Below the pieces are notes generated by a model. The model saw only the letters and a program-made list of their open reading frames with translations, did no database searches and had not been told where the DNA came from. Shown here in pieces: positions 46,600 to 59,879 of a DNA stretch of 64,000 nt. Position numbers and translations under genes: made by a program. The stretch covers positions 558,001 through 622,000 of the forward strand of contig NZ_JAAIVF010000002.1 in NCBI RefSeq assembly GCF_029589495.1, in the 5' to 3' direction. This stretch comes from Speluncibacter jeojiensis. GTDB taxonomy: Bacteria > Actinomycetota > Actinomycetes > Mycobacteriales > Mycobacteriaceae. Each line of letters opens with the position of its first letter. The stretch's first letter is position 1.

Positions 46600-47688
46600 T
46601 CAGGCGCCGACCGCCGCGAGGATCTGCGGGCGGGCCTTCCACAGCTCCGCCTGCCAGTTGCCCCAGTTGTGCACACCGGTCGCGGGGAAGTCGAAGGTGG
46701 CCGGGATTCCCAGGCTCCACAGGCGTGCCTGGAAGCTGCGGGTGTTCGCCAGCGCCATGGCCTCGAGCCCCATCGCGTTCACGGTGTTGTACACGTCGAG
46801 ACCGCTGTGAATGCTGGTGTCCGGGCCCGGGATGCCGTCTGCTGCGGAGATGTACAGCGACAGCCCACGCAGCTGCGGTGCGAACACGAACGGGTCGTTG
46901 CGCAGCCAGAGATCGCTCCACGGCGGTCCCCACATGTTGTCGACGTTGTAGCCCGGGGGCTGGCTGAGCAGCGCCAGCCGGATGCCCTGACGCATGCCCG
47001 GCGCGGAGTTGTTCAGGTAGCCGGAGAACGAGCCGGCGAAGTTGAACTGGTCGCGGTGGTAGTTGGCCAGCGTCAGCGCCGCGCTGCCGCCCATCGACAG
47101 GCCGGCGATGGCGTTGCCGGTGCGCGACATTCCCATTCCGGCCAGGCAGTTGGGCATGTCCTTGGTCAGGAAGGTCTCCCACATCGGCTTGTAGCCGGTG
47201 TTGGTGCTGCTGCCCGCTGCCTCGCCGACCGAGCCCGAGCTGCCGGAGCTGCCCATGGTGCCCAGACCCGAGCCGATCGGACCGACCCAGTCGCTGTAGA
47301 ACGTCGCCGCGCCGCCGACCGGCATGACGACGTTGATGTTGTCGTTCTGGAACTGCTGGAAGGCGTTCGTCTCCTTGTCCCAGCCGCTGACATCGTTCGT
47401 CGCCCGCAGGCCGTCCAGCAGCAGCAGGTACTTGCTACCACCGCGGGCCGCACGCTGGATCTCGAGCTTGACCGGCGCCATCCCCGCGGAGGAGTTGCAG
47501 AACACGGTCTGGAGCGTGCCGTGCGTCGGCGACCAGGCGTTGGCGACCGCGCCACCCGTGATGGCAGAGGTCAGCGTCAAGGCGAACGCCATCATCGACC
47601 CGACGACGACGCGCCGGGCGGCCGACGTGCGCCGCCGCTTCCCTCTCACAGGTAAGGCCAGGTCATGGCGATTCGGGCTCTTCCGCAT
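46600..47688 (-). CDS. Mycolyltransferase, antigen 85 type, with Gly/Ser insertion
   Basis: The 362-aa product has a signal peptide (mature end near AVANAWSPTHG), then the Ag85 fold: YLLLLDGLRATNDVSGWD, NINVVMPVGGAATFYSDW, nucleophile in GLSMGGSAALTLANY, FAGSFSGYLNNSAPG, MWGPPWSDLWLRNDP and a late His in ATGVHNWGNWQAELWK. Unlike its neighbour it carries an insertion of about 20 residues, GSGLGTMGSSGSSGSVGE-like, after DWVGP, i.e. in the loop near the active-site cleft. The ATG at 47688 follows GAGGAG at 9 nt. It has its own promoter region and terminator, so the three Ag85 genes are likely separate transcripts. Confidence 0.93.
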   Translation of the reverse strand: MRKSPNRHDLALPVRGKRRRTSAARRVVVGSMMAFALTLTSAITGGAVANAWSPTHGTLQTVFCNSSAGMAPVKLEIQRAARGGSKYLLLLDGLRATNDVSGWDKETNAFQQFQNDNINVVMPVGGAATFYSDWVGPIGSGLGTMGSSGSSGSVGEAAGSSTNTGYKPMWETFLTKDMPNCLAGMGMSRTGNAIAGLSMGGSAALTLANYHRDQFNFAGSFSGYLNNSAPGMRQGIRLALLSQPPGYNVDNMWGPPWSDLWLRNDPFVFAPQLRGLSLYISAADGIPGPDTSIHSGLDVYNTVNAMGLEAMALANTRSFQARLWSLGIPATFDFPATGVHNWGNWQAELWKARPQILAAVGA

Positions 47689-47800
47689 CTGCGTTGACTC
47701 CTCGGTTCGTCGAACTGGGCTGTACTGGTTGATCGGGTCGGACGTCAGCTCGAGCATCGGATCACTCCATGCTCCCCGACAGAACGACGCACAACACCAC

Positions 47801-47837
47801 TTCCGTCACACTGTGCACTCTCGTAACACCGAGTGAC
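47801..47837. promoter_or_regulatory. GTCACA/GTAAC repeat cluster upstream of the middle Ag85 gene
   Basis: The 226-nt gap 47689-47914 contains TTCCGTCACACTG (47801-47813), a 13-mer that also occurs at 57554-57566, and downstream GTAACACCGAGTGAC, two half-sites ten bases apart. GTCACA direct repeats are the described target type of the response regulator MtrA, which controls the antigen 85B promoter in M. tuberculosis. Binding here is inferred. Confidence 0.3.
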
Positions 47838-47914
47838 AAGCTCAAAACGGCAACAACCGGTCTCCGGCGCGACAGCGTAGTCGGTCAACCTGTTGCTCAC
47901 GTCAGTGGCCCCCG

Positions 47915-48907
47915 CTACGCCCCGAGGGCGGACAGGATCTGCGGCCGCGCCTTCCAGAGCTGCGCCTCCCAGTTGTCCCAGGCGTGGATGCCGGTAGCCG
48001 GGAAGTCGAAGGTCGCGGGGATGCGCAGCGCCGCCAGTCGGACCTGGAAGGCCCGGGTGTTGACCAGCGACAGCGCTTCGAGGCCCATGCCGTTGGCGGT
48101 GTTGTAGTAGTCGAGCAGCGTCTGCGGGTTGTCCCGTCCCGGCGTCGGCAGGCCGCTGGCGGCGGAGATGTACAGCGAGAGCCCGCGCAATTGCGGCGCG
48201 AAGACGAACGGGTCGTTACGCAGCCATGCCGGATCCCACGGCGGCCCCCACATGCTGTCGACGTTGTAACCGCCGGCGTCGAGCATCGCGACGCGGATCG
48301 CCTCGGGCATGCCCGGCGCCGAGATGTTCAGGTAGCCGGAGAACGATCCGGCGAAGTTGAACTGGTTGCGATGGTGCGCGGCGAGGTCCAGCGCTGCGCT
48401 ACCGCCCATCGAGAGGCCGACGACCCCGTTGCCGGTGCGCGACATTCCCCGGCCGGCCAGATAGTTCGGCAGTTCCTGAGTCAGGAACGTCTCCCACTTG
48501 TAGGTGTAGGTCTGACCGTTGAAGTTACTGGGGGCGTACCAGTCGGTGTAGAAGCTCGACTGGCCGCCGACCGGCATCACGATGTTGATGTTGTCGTTCG
48601 AGAACTGCTGGAACGCGTTGGTCTCGATGTCCCAGCCGTTGAAGTCGTCGCGCGCGCGGAGCCCGTCGAGCATCATCAGGTACTTGTTGCCGCCGTGCGC
48701 GGCGAACTGGATCTGCACCCTGATGCATCGGTTCATCGCCGCCGACCACACACAGGGGGTCTCGAGCCGGCCGTGCGTCGGCGACCAGGCACTTGCGGTG
48801 CCCGCACCGACGAGCCCCAGGAAGGTCATCAGGGAGATGAGCGCCGCCCCGAGTCCGAGCGCCCTGCGGCGCCATTTCCCGAACGAACGTGCGTTACCTT
48901 CTCGCAT
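47915..48907 (-). CDS. Mycolyltransferase, antigen 85 type
   Basis: The 330-aa product is a standard-length Ag85: signal peptide with cleavage after TASA, mature start WSPTHGRLETPC, YLMMLDGLRARDDFNGWD, VMPVGGQSSFYTDWY, nucleophile in GLSMGGSAALDLAAH, DSMWGPPWDPAWLRNDPFVFAPQL and the late His in ATGIHAWDNWEAQLWK. It is about 60 percent alike by eye to the middle gene except for that gene's insertion. The ATG at 48907 follows AGAGGAAG at 7 nt. It corresponds in position to Rv3804c (fbpA). All three copies in this window keep the catalytic Ser, unlike mycobacteria, where the Rv3803c (MPT51) copy has lost it. Confidence 0.93.
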   Translation of the reverse strand: MREGNARSFGKWRRRALGLGAALISLMTFLGLVGAGTASAWSPTHGRLETPCVWSAAMNRCIRVQIQFAAHGGNKYLMMLDGLRARDDFNGWDIETNAFQQFSNDNINIVMPVGGQSSFYTDWYAPSNFNGQTYTYKWETFLTQELPNYLAGRGMSRTGNGVVGLSMGGSAALDLAAHHRNQFNFAGSFSGYLNISAPGMPEAIRVAMLDAGGYNVDSMWGPPWDPAWLRNDPFVFAPQLRGLSLYISAASGLPTPGRDNPQTLLDYYNTANGMGLEALSLVNTRAFQVRLAALRIPATFDFPATGIHAWDNWEAQLWKARPQILSALGA

Positions 48908-49222
48908 CGATCAACTTCCTCTTTCCGTTCACCGCATCGGTTTCCGGTCCCGGCGGGTGTCAACCCGCCGCAGGCGCCGCTCCGACGCGACGCCTCAACT
49001 TATTCACACCGGCGCAGCATTTGCAAACCGCAAGGCTTTTGATCGCCCCCCGGAAGCGCCGACGGATACCGTTCTCGCCGTCAGGTCCATCGGCCCGAAA
49101 CCGCCGTCTGTTACCCCGGTTCACACCCGAGACCCCCTGCGGCCGCATCGGTCAATTGATCACGAAATGGTAACAGTGGCACGTTGACCTGGACGAATTT
49201 CCCGCTGCGACCGAGAGACATG
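48908..49222. promoter_or_regulatory. Promoter region of the first Ag85 gene (no gene seen)
   Basis: This 315-nt gap is less GC-rich than its surroundings and has no convincing ORF. It contains TGTTACCCCGGTTCACAC and ATGGTAACAGTGGCAC, with repeated GTTAC/GTAAC half-sites that resemble those near the other Ag85 gene. It should hold the promoter of the gene starting at 48907 and the 3' end of the aftB transcript; no strong hairpin is evident. Confidence 0.35.
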
Positions 49223-51205
49223 TCACGCGGGATGACGCGGGACCGGCGGGGTCAGATGACAACGCTGAATCTCGTAGGCCGGCACCGGATCGATGCGGTA
49301 CTTGGCGTACTCGAACGCGTGCGTGACGTTGTGGACGAACCGCCGCAGCGTCAGCTTCGACCGGTACGAGGCCAAGAGGTCCTGCGTGTCCGGGCACGTC
49401 AGTGCGACCTCGGCGTTCTGCACCCAGTTCTCGTCCATGTAGGGCGGCAGCCAGGGATGCACGTCGGCCAGTCCCAGGTCCGCGACCACCCAGTCTGGAG
49501 GCAGGTCCTTGTCGTGACCGATCCGGCCGTGCTCCATCCGCGGTGTGTGCGCGGCCAGCGGGTAGGCGAGACCCTCCTGGTCGATGACCCGCACGTCGAG
49601 TCCGACGTTCATGCTGGTCATACCCAGGTTCAGGAAGTACACCGTATGCCCGTCGCCGCCGGGCTCGATCGGACCCCACGGCGGCACGACCGCCCAACTG
49701 TTCAGGGTGCCGTTGTCCAGCAGCAGTCCGCCGTCGGGCGTCGAGTTGATCGTCGAGACCATCGCCCGCATGCGCGGATAGTCCAGATAGTCCTGCGCCG
49801 TCAGCGGGTGGGCATGACCGCTGTTGATGACGTAGAACTGCCGCTCGTCGACGATGCCGTCGCGGGTGATCGTCCCCGGATCCGGCTGACCCGGCGCATT
49901 GGCGACGAAGATCGACCAGATTCCCACGCCCAGCAACAGCACCGACGACGACGCGAAGGCCAGCACCGGTCCGCGCTCACGCCACTGCTCGCGCGAGGGG
50001 ATCCGCAGCGGCACCATCGCCACCGGCAGGATGAACAGGAAGACGACCGGCAGCAGCACCCGGCCGTGCATGAAGTCGCCGCCGACACGCAGCACGTACA
50101 CGAGCCAGACGCACGCCGCCGCCAGCATCACGGTGACCACCGCGGCGGGCGTGTGCAGCCACGCCTGCAGCCGGGCCACCCGGGAGATCTGCTCGGCGCG
50201 CGGGCCGACCGGTCCGCGCCGCGCCGGCGAGCCCGGCCAACGCGCGGTACAGCGCCAGGGGCGGGCCAGCAGCACGCCCACCAGCAGCAGCGCCAGCGGC
50301 AACCACATCCAGTACGGCGAGACCAGGTTGAACAGGTAGATGAAGCCCTGGTGCCACTTGGCGCCGCTGGCCTCCTTGGCGACCGCGGTGTTCGGGTAGG
50401 GCAGCGCGTAGTAGCCCATCCGCCAGATCTGGTAGCCGATCGGGACCGCTCCCCCGACCGCGACCATCGCGACCCGCATCTTCCAGGTCTGCCGGCTGCA
50501 GAACAGCATCAGCAGCACCAGCGCGCCGACGATGACCGTCTCCGGGCGGACGAGCCAGCACAGGCCGGCGACGAAGCACAACGTGAGCACCGACGCCGCG
50601 CCGGGACGTTCGGTGGTCGCCCAGCGGATCAGCATCCACCAGACCAGGCCGATCCAGAAGATGATCAGACCGGATTCCAGGCCGGAGGTCGCGAAATCGC
50701 GGGCCGGCGGCAGCGCGATGTAGACGAGGATGCCGGCGGGCAGCAGCACGGTCATGCCACCCCGGACGCCCCCGCGCACCGCGTCCGCGGCGGTCCGGGA
50801 GCGGTACAGCCGTCGCGCGCCGAGCATCGCGAGCACCACCGCCAGGATGCTGCCGGTCAGCGCCACGGTGAGCGCCACATATTCCAGCCGTGCCTGCGAG
50901 ATCCAGCTGAAAAACCAGATCACATAGGTCCAGGCCGCGCTGGTGTTGGTCTCGACACGCTCGCCCTTGTTGAACACCGGACCGTTGCCGGCCAGCAGGT
51001 TCCGGACGGTGCGCAGCACGATGAGCCCGTCGTCGGCGATCCACCGGCGCTCCCAGGCACCGTAGAAGAACATTCCGGAGACGAGCAGGATCCCCGCGGC
51101 GCAGATGGTGCCGGGCAGCCGCCGCATCCAGGGACCGGCCGTCTCCTGGACGGCTTGTTCTCCCTCCGTGGCGTCAGACGTGCGGGATGACGTAGACAGC
51201 GACAC
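49223..51205 (-). CDS. aftB: Terminal beta-(1->2)-arabinofuranosyltransferase AftB
   Basis: AftB caps arabinan with the terminal beta-1,2 arabinofuranose that carries mycolates. The 660-aa product is a GT-C membrane protein with the signature RRWIADDGLIVLRTVRNLLAGNGPVFNKGERVE, including the catalytic Asp-Asp, then PARDFATSGLESGLIIFW, WLVRPETVIVGALVLL and GGDFMHGRVLLP, and a soluble C-terminal domain from about residue 440. GTG 51205 with GGAG 6 nt upstream is chosen; TTG 51217 is an alternative. Either start overlaps the end of ubiA, by 32 or 44 nt, so translation is coupled. It is the last gene of the glf operon. Confidence 0.93.
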   Translation of the reverse strand: MSLSTSSRTSDATEGEQAVQETAGPWMRRLPGTICAAGILLVSGMFFYGAWERRWIADDGLIVLRTVRNLLAGNGPVFNKGERVETNTSAAWTYVIWFFSWISQARLEYVALTVALTGSILAVVLAMLGARRLYRSRTAADAVRGGVRGGMTVLLPAGILVYIALPPARDFATSGLESGLIIFWIGLVWWMLIRWATTERPGAASVLTLCFVAGLCWLVRPETVIVGALVLLMLFCSRQTWKMRVAMVAVGGAVPIGYQIWRMGYYALPYPNTAVAKEASGAKWHQGFIYLFNLVSPYWMWLPLALLLVGVLLARPWRCTARWPGSPARRGPVGPRAEQISRVARLQAWLHTPAAVVTVMLAAACVWLVYVLRVGGDFMHGRVLLPVVFLFILPVAMVPLRIPSREQWRERGPVLAFASSSVLLLGVGIWSIFVANAPGQPDPGTITRDGIVDERQFYVINSGHAHPLTAQDYLDYPRMRAMVSTINSTPDGGLLLDNGTLNSWAVVPPWGPIEPGGDGHTVYFLNLGMTSMNVGLDVRVIDQEGLAYPLAAHTPRMEHGRIGHDKDLPPDWVVADLGLADVHPWLPPYMDENWVQNAEVALTCPDTQDLLASYRSKLTLRRFVHNVTHAFEYAKYRIDPVPAYEIQRCHLTPPVPRHPA

Positions 51206-52184
51206 CCACGACTCCAATCCAGGCGACTGCCATCAGTTGCAGGACCCGGTCGCTCAGGGCGATCTCCTCGGGCTCGCCGGCGACGCCCCCGTCGACATCG
51301 ACCGCATAACGCAGGATGGCGATCACGAACGGCACCATCGAGACCGCGAACCACACACCGCCGTGCAGCTTGTCCTGATCGAAGGCCCACAGCCCGTAAC
51401 AGAGCACCACCGCGGTGGCCGAGAGCGTCCACACGAAACGCAGGTAGGTGGTGGTGTAGCCCTCGAGGGACTTGCGGATCTTCGCGCCGGTCCGCTCGGC
51501 CAACTGCAGTTCGGCGTAGCGCTTGCCCGCCGCCATGAACAGCGACCCGAACGCCATCACCAGCAGGAACCACTGCGACAGCGCGAGGCCCGCGGCGACA
51601 CCACCGGCCATGGCGCGCAACAGGAATCCCGACGACACGATGCAGATGTCCAGCACCGCCTGGTGCTTGAGGCCGAAGCAGTAGGCCAGCTGCACCGCGA
51701 TGTACACCGCCGTGACCACGGCGAGCTCGTAGTTCGCCAGGAACGACAGACCGATCGCGGCGATGATCAGGATCGCCGCGGCCGCGTAGGCCACCGTCAC
51801 CGGCAGCACACCGGCCGCGATCGGTCGGTAGCGCTTGATCGGGTGTGCGCGGTCTGCCTCGACGTCACGGGCATCGTTGATCAGGTAGATCGACGACGCC
51901 GCCATGCAGAAGACGGCGAACGCCAACGCGACGGGCCCCAGCACGTTCCAGTGGAAGACCGAACCGGCCGCGGCCGGGGCCGCGAGCACCAGCACGTTCT
52001 TGACCCACTGCCGCGGGCGGAGCGCCTTGACCAGCCCGCCGACCATCGTCTTGGGGACTTTGCGCGCCGCCTTCTCGGCCGCGGCGTCAGTCGGTTCGAC
52101 CTCGGGCAACAAGCCGGGAAGGTGCCCGGTGGCACCCTCTGACGTATCGGCGGGGGCCTGCGCGGAGGTGCTCTGCTCGCTCAT
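51174..52184 (-). CDS. ubiA: Decaprenyl-phosphate phosphoribosyltransferase UbiA
   Basis: This UbiA-family enzyme joins decaprenyl phosphate with phosphoribosyl pyrophosphate to give decaprenylphosphoryl-5-phosphoribose, the entry to the arabinan donor. The 336-aa product has about 50 hydrophilic residues and then eight or nine membrane helices. The two Asp-rich loops are seen: LINDARDVEADRAHPIKRYRPIAAG (NDxxDxxxD) and the KRYAELQ segment of the second. Its ATG at 52184 overlaps the PAP2 gene stop by four bases (ATGA). It precedes aftB and follows the phosphatase that acts on its product. Confidence 0.94.
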   Translation of the reverse strand: MSEQSTSAQAPADTSEGATGHLPGLLPEVEPTDAAAEKAARKVPKTMVGGLVKALRPRQWVKNVLVLAAPAAAGSVFHWNVLGPVALAFAVFCMAASSIYLINDARDVEADRAHPIKRYRPIAAGVLPVTVAYAAAAILIIAAIGLSFLANYELAVVTAVYIAVQLAYCFGLKHQAVLDICIVSSGFLLRAMAGGVAAGLALSQWFLLVMAFGSLFMAAGKRYAELQLAERTGAKIRKSLEGYTTTYLRFVWTLSATAVVLCYGLWAFDQDKLHGGVWFAVSMVPFVIAILRYAVDVDGGVAGEPEEIALSDRVLQLMAVAWIGVVGVAVYVIPHV

Positions 52185-52829
52185 TTGTCTCCTTCTACCC
52201 CGGACACCCTAAGCGGCACGCCGGCGCCGGCCGTGCGCAGCCGCGGCAATCGGCGCTGCGCCCCGGTGACGACTGCCGCCGAGACAGCGCCCAGGGCGGC
52301 CCCCGCCAGCACGTCGGTCGGGTAGTGCACGCCCAGGACCAGGCGTGAGATCAGCATCGGCGGGACCACGGCCAGCGGCACCGGCAGCCCGGTCAGCCGG
52401 CCCAGCAGGATCGCTGCGGCGGTCGTCGATGTCGCGTGCGAGGACGGGAAGCTCAGCTTGCTCGGCGTGGACACGTTGACCTGCACGGCCGGACTGTCCG
52501 GGCGGGGCCGGCGGACGATCCGCTTGATCACGATCGAGGCGGCGTGGGCGCCGACGGCACCGACCCCGACGCCGAGCCACTCCTTGCGCCGCTTGCGATC
52601 GAGCGCCGCGCCGAGCCCCGACACGGCCATCCAGCCGAGCGCGTGCTCGCCGAAGTGCGACAGGCCCCGCGCGGCGGGGATCACTCCCGGACGTCCGGCG
52701 AGCGTCGCCTGGACGGTCGCCAGCACCATCAGATCGGTCGACACCGAGGCGGGTACCTCATCCGCCGCGAGGCGCGGGTCCGTCGAGAATCCCGGCTCGC
52801 CGGCCGAAACCGCGTCACTTGCCGAAGGC

Positions 52830-52846
<17 letters not shown>
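52181..52846 (-). CDS. dppP: PAP2 phosphatase, decaprenylphosphoryl-5-phosphoribose phosphatase (Rv3807c-like)
   Basis: The reaction removes the 5-phosphate from decaprenylphosphoryl-5-phosphoribose, giving the DprE1 substrate. The 221-aa product carries the PAP2 phosphatase triad: KRIVRRPRPD, PSSHATSTTAA and SRLVLGVHYPTDVLAG with its catalytic His. An acidic N-terminus of about 55 residues is longer than the tuberculosis protein. The GTG at 52846 overlaps the glfT2 stop by 17 nt; inside this overlap a 13-bp sequence TCACTTGCCGAAG is repeated twice, which makes the reading of the start slightly uncertain. It lies between glfT2 and ubiA as expected. Confidence 0.85.
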
Positions 52847-57323
<4,477 letters not shown>

Positions 57324-57363
57324 GAGACCCCTCGTTTCCGTCGGAGATTCAACCTGCGATGAC

Positions 57364-57381
57364 ACTAGAATAAATTCTAGT
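57364..57381. promoter_or_regulatory. Perfect palindromic operator upstream of the flavin monooxygenase gene
   Basis: ACTAGAAT (57364-57371), two bases AA, and ATTCTAGT (57374-57381) form a perfect 8+8 inverted repeat 41 nt before the ATG. It resembles the KstR-type steroid-catabolism operator (TnnAACnnGTTnnA) with one substitution in each half. A TetR-family repressor is likely. Confidence 0.6.
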
Positions 57382-57584
57382 TGTTGCACAAGGGTGGATC
57401 CGGCGAGATCCCGGATGCCTGATCCACACCGTCCGCGCGCATCCGCAGTCCAGCCCATAAGGCCATATTTAGCTGCGGTTATCTGTCGATGGAGCAGATC
57501 GGCGGCATTGTCTCGGCCGGTCCCGCGGGGCGGCGTCTGTGGCGGAACACACTTTCCGTCACACTGAAATACATTCCAGAAACA

Positions 57585-57621
57585 GCGGGGCGGGTACGGC
57601 TTTGCGCCGTACCCGCCCCGC
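57585..57621 (-). terminator. 16-bp hairpin terminator of the SpoIID/LGFP gene
   Basis: GCGGGGCGGGTACGGC (57585-57600) pairs perfectly with GCCGTACCCGCCCCGC (57606-57621), loop TTTGC. On the minus strand it is followed by TGTTTCT. It lies 47 nt past the stop at 57668. The rest of 57382-57584 holds no ORF I can support; the 13-mer TTCCGTCACACTG is at 57554-57566. Confidence 0.85.
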
Positions 57622-57667
57622 CGGGACGTTCCTCAGGGGTGCGCTTTCGGACCCCCGGCCGGTTCCG

Positions 57668-59503
57668 TCAGCCCTGCGTCACCTTCCCGGTGGCCTTGTC
57701 GAGCGTCAGCGTCCCGTGCTGGAACTGCTGCACGACCGTGTTGCCCCGGGCGATCGGGTCGCTGGTCGGGTACCCCAGCTTGCCCGCCTCGGCCCCCGCG
57801 GACAGCCAGCTGCGCAGCACGTCACCGCTGACGGCGTGCGCTCCGGTCTTCGCGTCCCAGTAGATGGTGCCGTTGGTGTAGCCCTGCAGCTTGCCGGCTT
57901 TGTCCGGCAGTGTCATGGTCGGGCCGAGGGCCTTGCCCAGCACCCCGTTCGCGCCGCCGAGCTGCTGGTACTTCTGCTCGATGGTGGCGTTGGTGCTGTT
58001 CGGGTCGCCGCCGAGCGCCAGCGGATCGGCGCCCGCGGTCTGGCCAGTGGCCGTCGGCACGGTGCCCGCCTGGGCCGTGCCGTTCGGGTTCGTCCCGGTG
58101 CCCGAGGTCGGCGCGGTGTCGACCTTCGCGCCGGTGATGGCGCCCAGGACGGCGTTGACGATCGCCCCGATCGGGTCGGTGCCGTCGGCGGGCGGCGGGG
58201 TGTCCGGCGTCGTCGGACCCGGCAGGTTCGGCATCGTCGCCGACGGCGGCGGGCCGGGTTGGCCGGCGACCTCGAACCAGTCCGACTTGAGCTTGAGCTT
58301 GGTGCGGGCATCGTCACCGGACGCGTCGACGGTGCCGGTCGTGCCGACGACCTTGACCGCGAGCACGCGGCCGCCGTCCTCGCCGAGGCCGTTGGTCTTG
58401 GTCACCGTGAACGACTTGAGCTCGCCGACGTTGAACGCCTGCGCGACCTGGCCGGCGGTGACGGTGTCGGTCCAGTTGTGCGTGGGCGAGACCACGTCCC
58501 CCGCATCGGCCACCGCCGGAAACGCGCCGCCCGCCGTCCAGCCACCCGTCGACGAGGAGAACTCGGCCGCGACGGCCTTGCCGTCCTTCATCAGGACCAG
58601 ACCCGCCGTCGACGCGACCGCGGGATCGGTGCGCTTGTCCTCGTGCGCCTCCCCCGTGTACATCTGGCAGGCCTGCGTGTCGCAGGTCTTCGCGTACGGG
58701 TAGCGGTTCTCGGCCCACGCGTACGACCGCGCGGCGATCGCCTGCGCCCGCAGCGCCTGCAGGCCGCCGGTGTCCGCCCAGGCCGCCATCGACTCCGACG
58801 GGACCACACTGCGCAGGTAGTCCTCCATGTTCACCTTGTTGATCGTGCGCGGCGACTGTCCGTCCAGCGCGACCCCGAGCGAGCCGCGATACGCGGTGCC
58901 GCTGCCGCACAGCTTGAGCGCCTCGTTCGCGGGGCGGTCGGTCCCCGGGTTCACCGGGTCGACCCATGGGTTGGTCGTGACGCTGTCCCAGACCGGCGCA
59001 CCGGCGCATCCCGTGGTGACCGTGACGTTCGCGCTGCCGCCCGGCAGCGGCGTCAGGTGCACCGCCTGCCCCGGCGGCACCGACCGGCCGGCGACGTTCA
59101 TCGGCGACGCAGACTCGACGACCAGTGGTTTGCCGTCCTGTCCCATCAGCCGGACAGTGATGTCCTGCGGCCCGATCGACCCCAGTGTCGTGCCGCCGTA
59201 GAAGTGCGACACGATCTGCTCGGCGGTCCAGCCCTGCTTGGTCGCGTAGCCGTACGCGCCCCACTGGCCCATCCCGCGCCCGTGGCCGTGGCCGTGACCG
59301 TTCAGCGTCAGCACCGTGCTCGAGGCGACGACGTCGGTGATCGGCGCCGAGTCGCCCCGGTTCGACCACATGCCGACGCCGCCGGCCACCAGCAGCACCG
59401 GCGCCAGCCCGAGGCCGCAGGCCCGCAGGGCCGTCGCGCGGCGACGCCGGCGGTTGCCGGTCGGGCCACGCTCGATGGTCAGTCCTGGCACGTTCCTGCG
59501 CAT
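57668..59503 (-). CDS. SpoIID/LytB-domain wall protein with C-terminal LGFP repeats
   Basis: The 611-aa product has an Arg-rich start and a membrane or signal segment (about residues 25-47), a SpoIID-type domain with GHGHGRGMGQWGAYGYATKQGW, NKVNMEDYLRSVVPSESMAAW and LQALRAQAIAARSYAWAE, where the two parts carry the Glu and Arg residues characteristic of SpoIID lytic transglycosylases, a Pro/Thr/Gly linker, and LGFP-like units (NGVLGKALGPTM, AGKLGYPTSDPI). It probably acts on or binds peptidoglycan and is held to the wall by LGFP. M. tuberculosis has a PGRP amidase (Rv3811) at about this point in the map. The ATG at 59503 follows GAGGAG at 7 nt. Confidence 0.85.
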   Translation of the reverse strand: MRRNVPGLTIERGPTGNRRRRRATALRACGLGLAPVLLVAGGVGMWSNRGDSAPITDVVASSTVLTLNGHGHGHGRGMGQWGAYGYATKQGWTAEQIVSHFYGGTTLGSIGPQDITVRLMGQDGKPLVVESASPMNVAGRSVPPGQAVHLTPLPGGSANVTVTTGCAGAPVWDSVTTNPWVDPVNPGTDRPANEALKLCGSGTAYRGSLGVALDGQSPRTINKVNMEDYLRSVVPSESMAAWADTGGLQALRAQAIAARSYAWAENRYPYAKTCDTQACQMYTGEAHEDKRTDPAVASTAGLVLMKDGKAVAAEFSSSTGGWTAGGAFPAVADAGDVVSPTHNWTDTVTAGQVAQAFNVGELKSFTVTKTNGLGEDGGRVLAVKVVGTTGTVDASGDDARTKLKLKSDWFEVAGQPGPPPSATMPNLPGPTTPDTPPPADGTDPIGAIVNAVLGAITGAKVDTAPTSGTGTNPNGTAQAGTVPTATGQTAGADPLALGGDPNSTNATIEQKYQQLGGANGVLGKALGPTMTLPDKAGKLQGYTNGTIYWDAKTGAHAVSGDVLRSWLSAGAEAGKLGYPTSDPIARGNTVVQQFQHGTLTLDKATGKVTQG

Positions 59504-59552
59504 ACGCGGTCTCCTCGTCCCCGACGATCAGACACTTCGCCGCCACCACGCG

Positions 59553-59581
59553 GTCACACGACACTCTGTGACTTGTGTGAC
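59553..59581 (-). promoter_or_regulatory. GTCACA direct repeats upstream of the SpoIID/LGFP gene (MtrA-like)
   Basis: On the minus strand GTCACA occurs at 59581-59576 and 59572-59567, exactly nine bases apart, with a third copy inverted at 59553-59558 and further GTCAC-like copies near 59595-59612. Two direct GTCACA-type repeats with this spacing are the described MtrA target in M. tuberculosis. MtrA governs wall-hydrolase genes, which fits. The remaining intergenic bases to 59879 contain no gene. Confidence 0.4.
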
Positions 59582-59879
59582 ACATGTTGCGAACGTGACC
59601 AGTGTTGTCACAGCAGGGGGTATCTGCAACACCTGCCGCGATAGTCACGAACGGATCACGAAATGACATGTGTGTAGTTCGCGCGGTGCGCGTGCGGGGT
59701 GCCCGAGGTCCGGTCCGGAAAACCCGCCGGTCGCCGCGCGTGCGTGCCTGCGGATCCGAACAGATGTGCGCGGCGCGGCGGGTCGAGTTGCCGCAATCGG
59801 ATCGAGACCTGCGCCGGCTGCAGCGATCACCGGGATCGGACGGCAGCGGACCCGGTCGGGAGGACTCAGTCGGGAGGAC

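Noticed and set aside
59645..59830. 61-codon minus-strand frame in the intergenic region before the SpoIID gene
   Set aside because: No ribosome site, composition Arg/Ala-rich like antisense noise, and it overlaps the promoter side.
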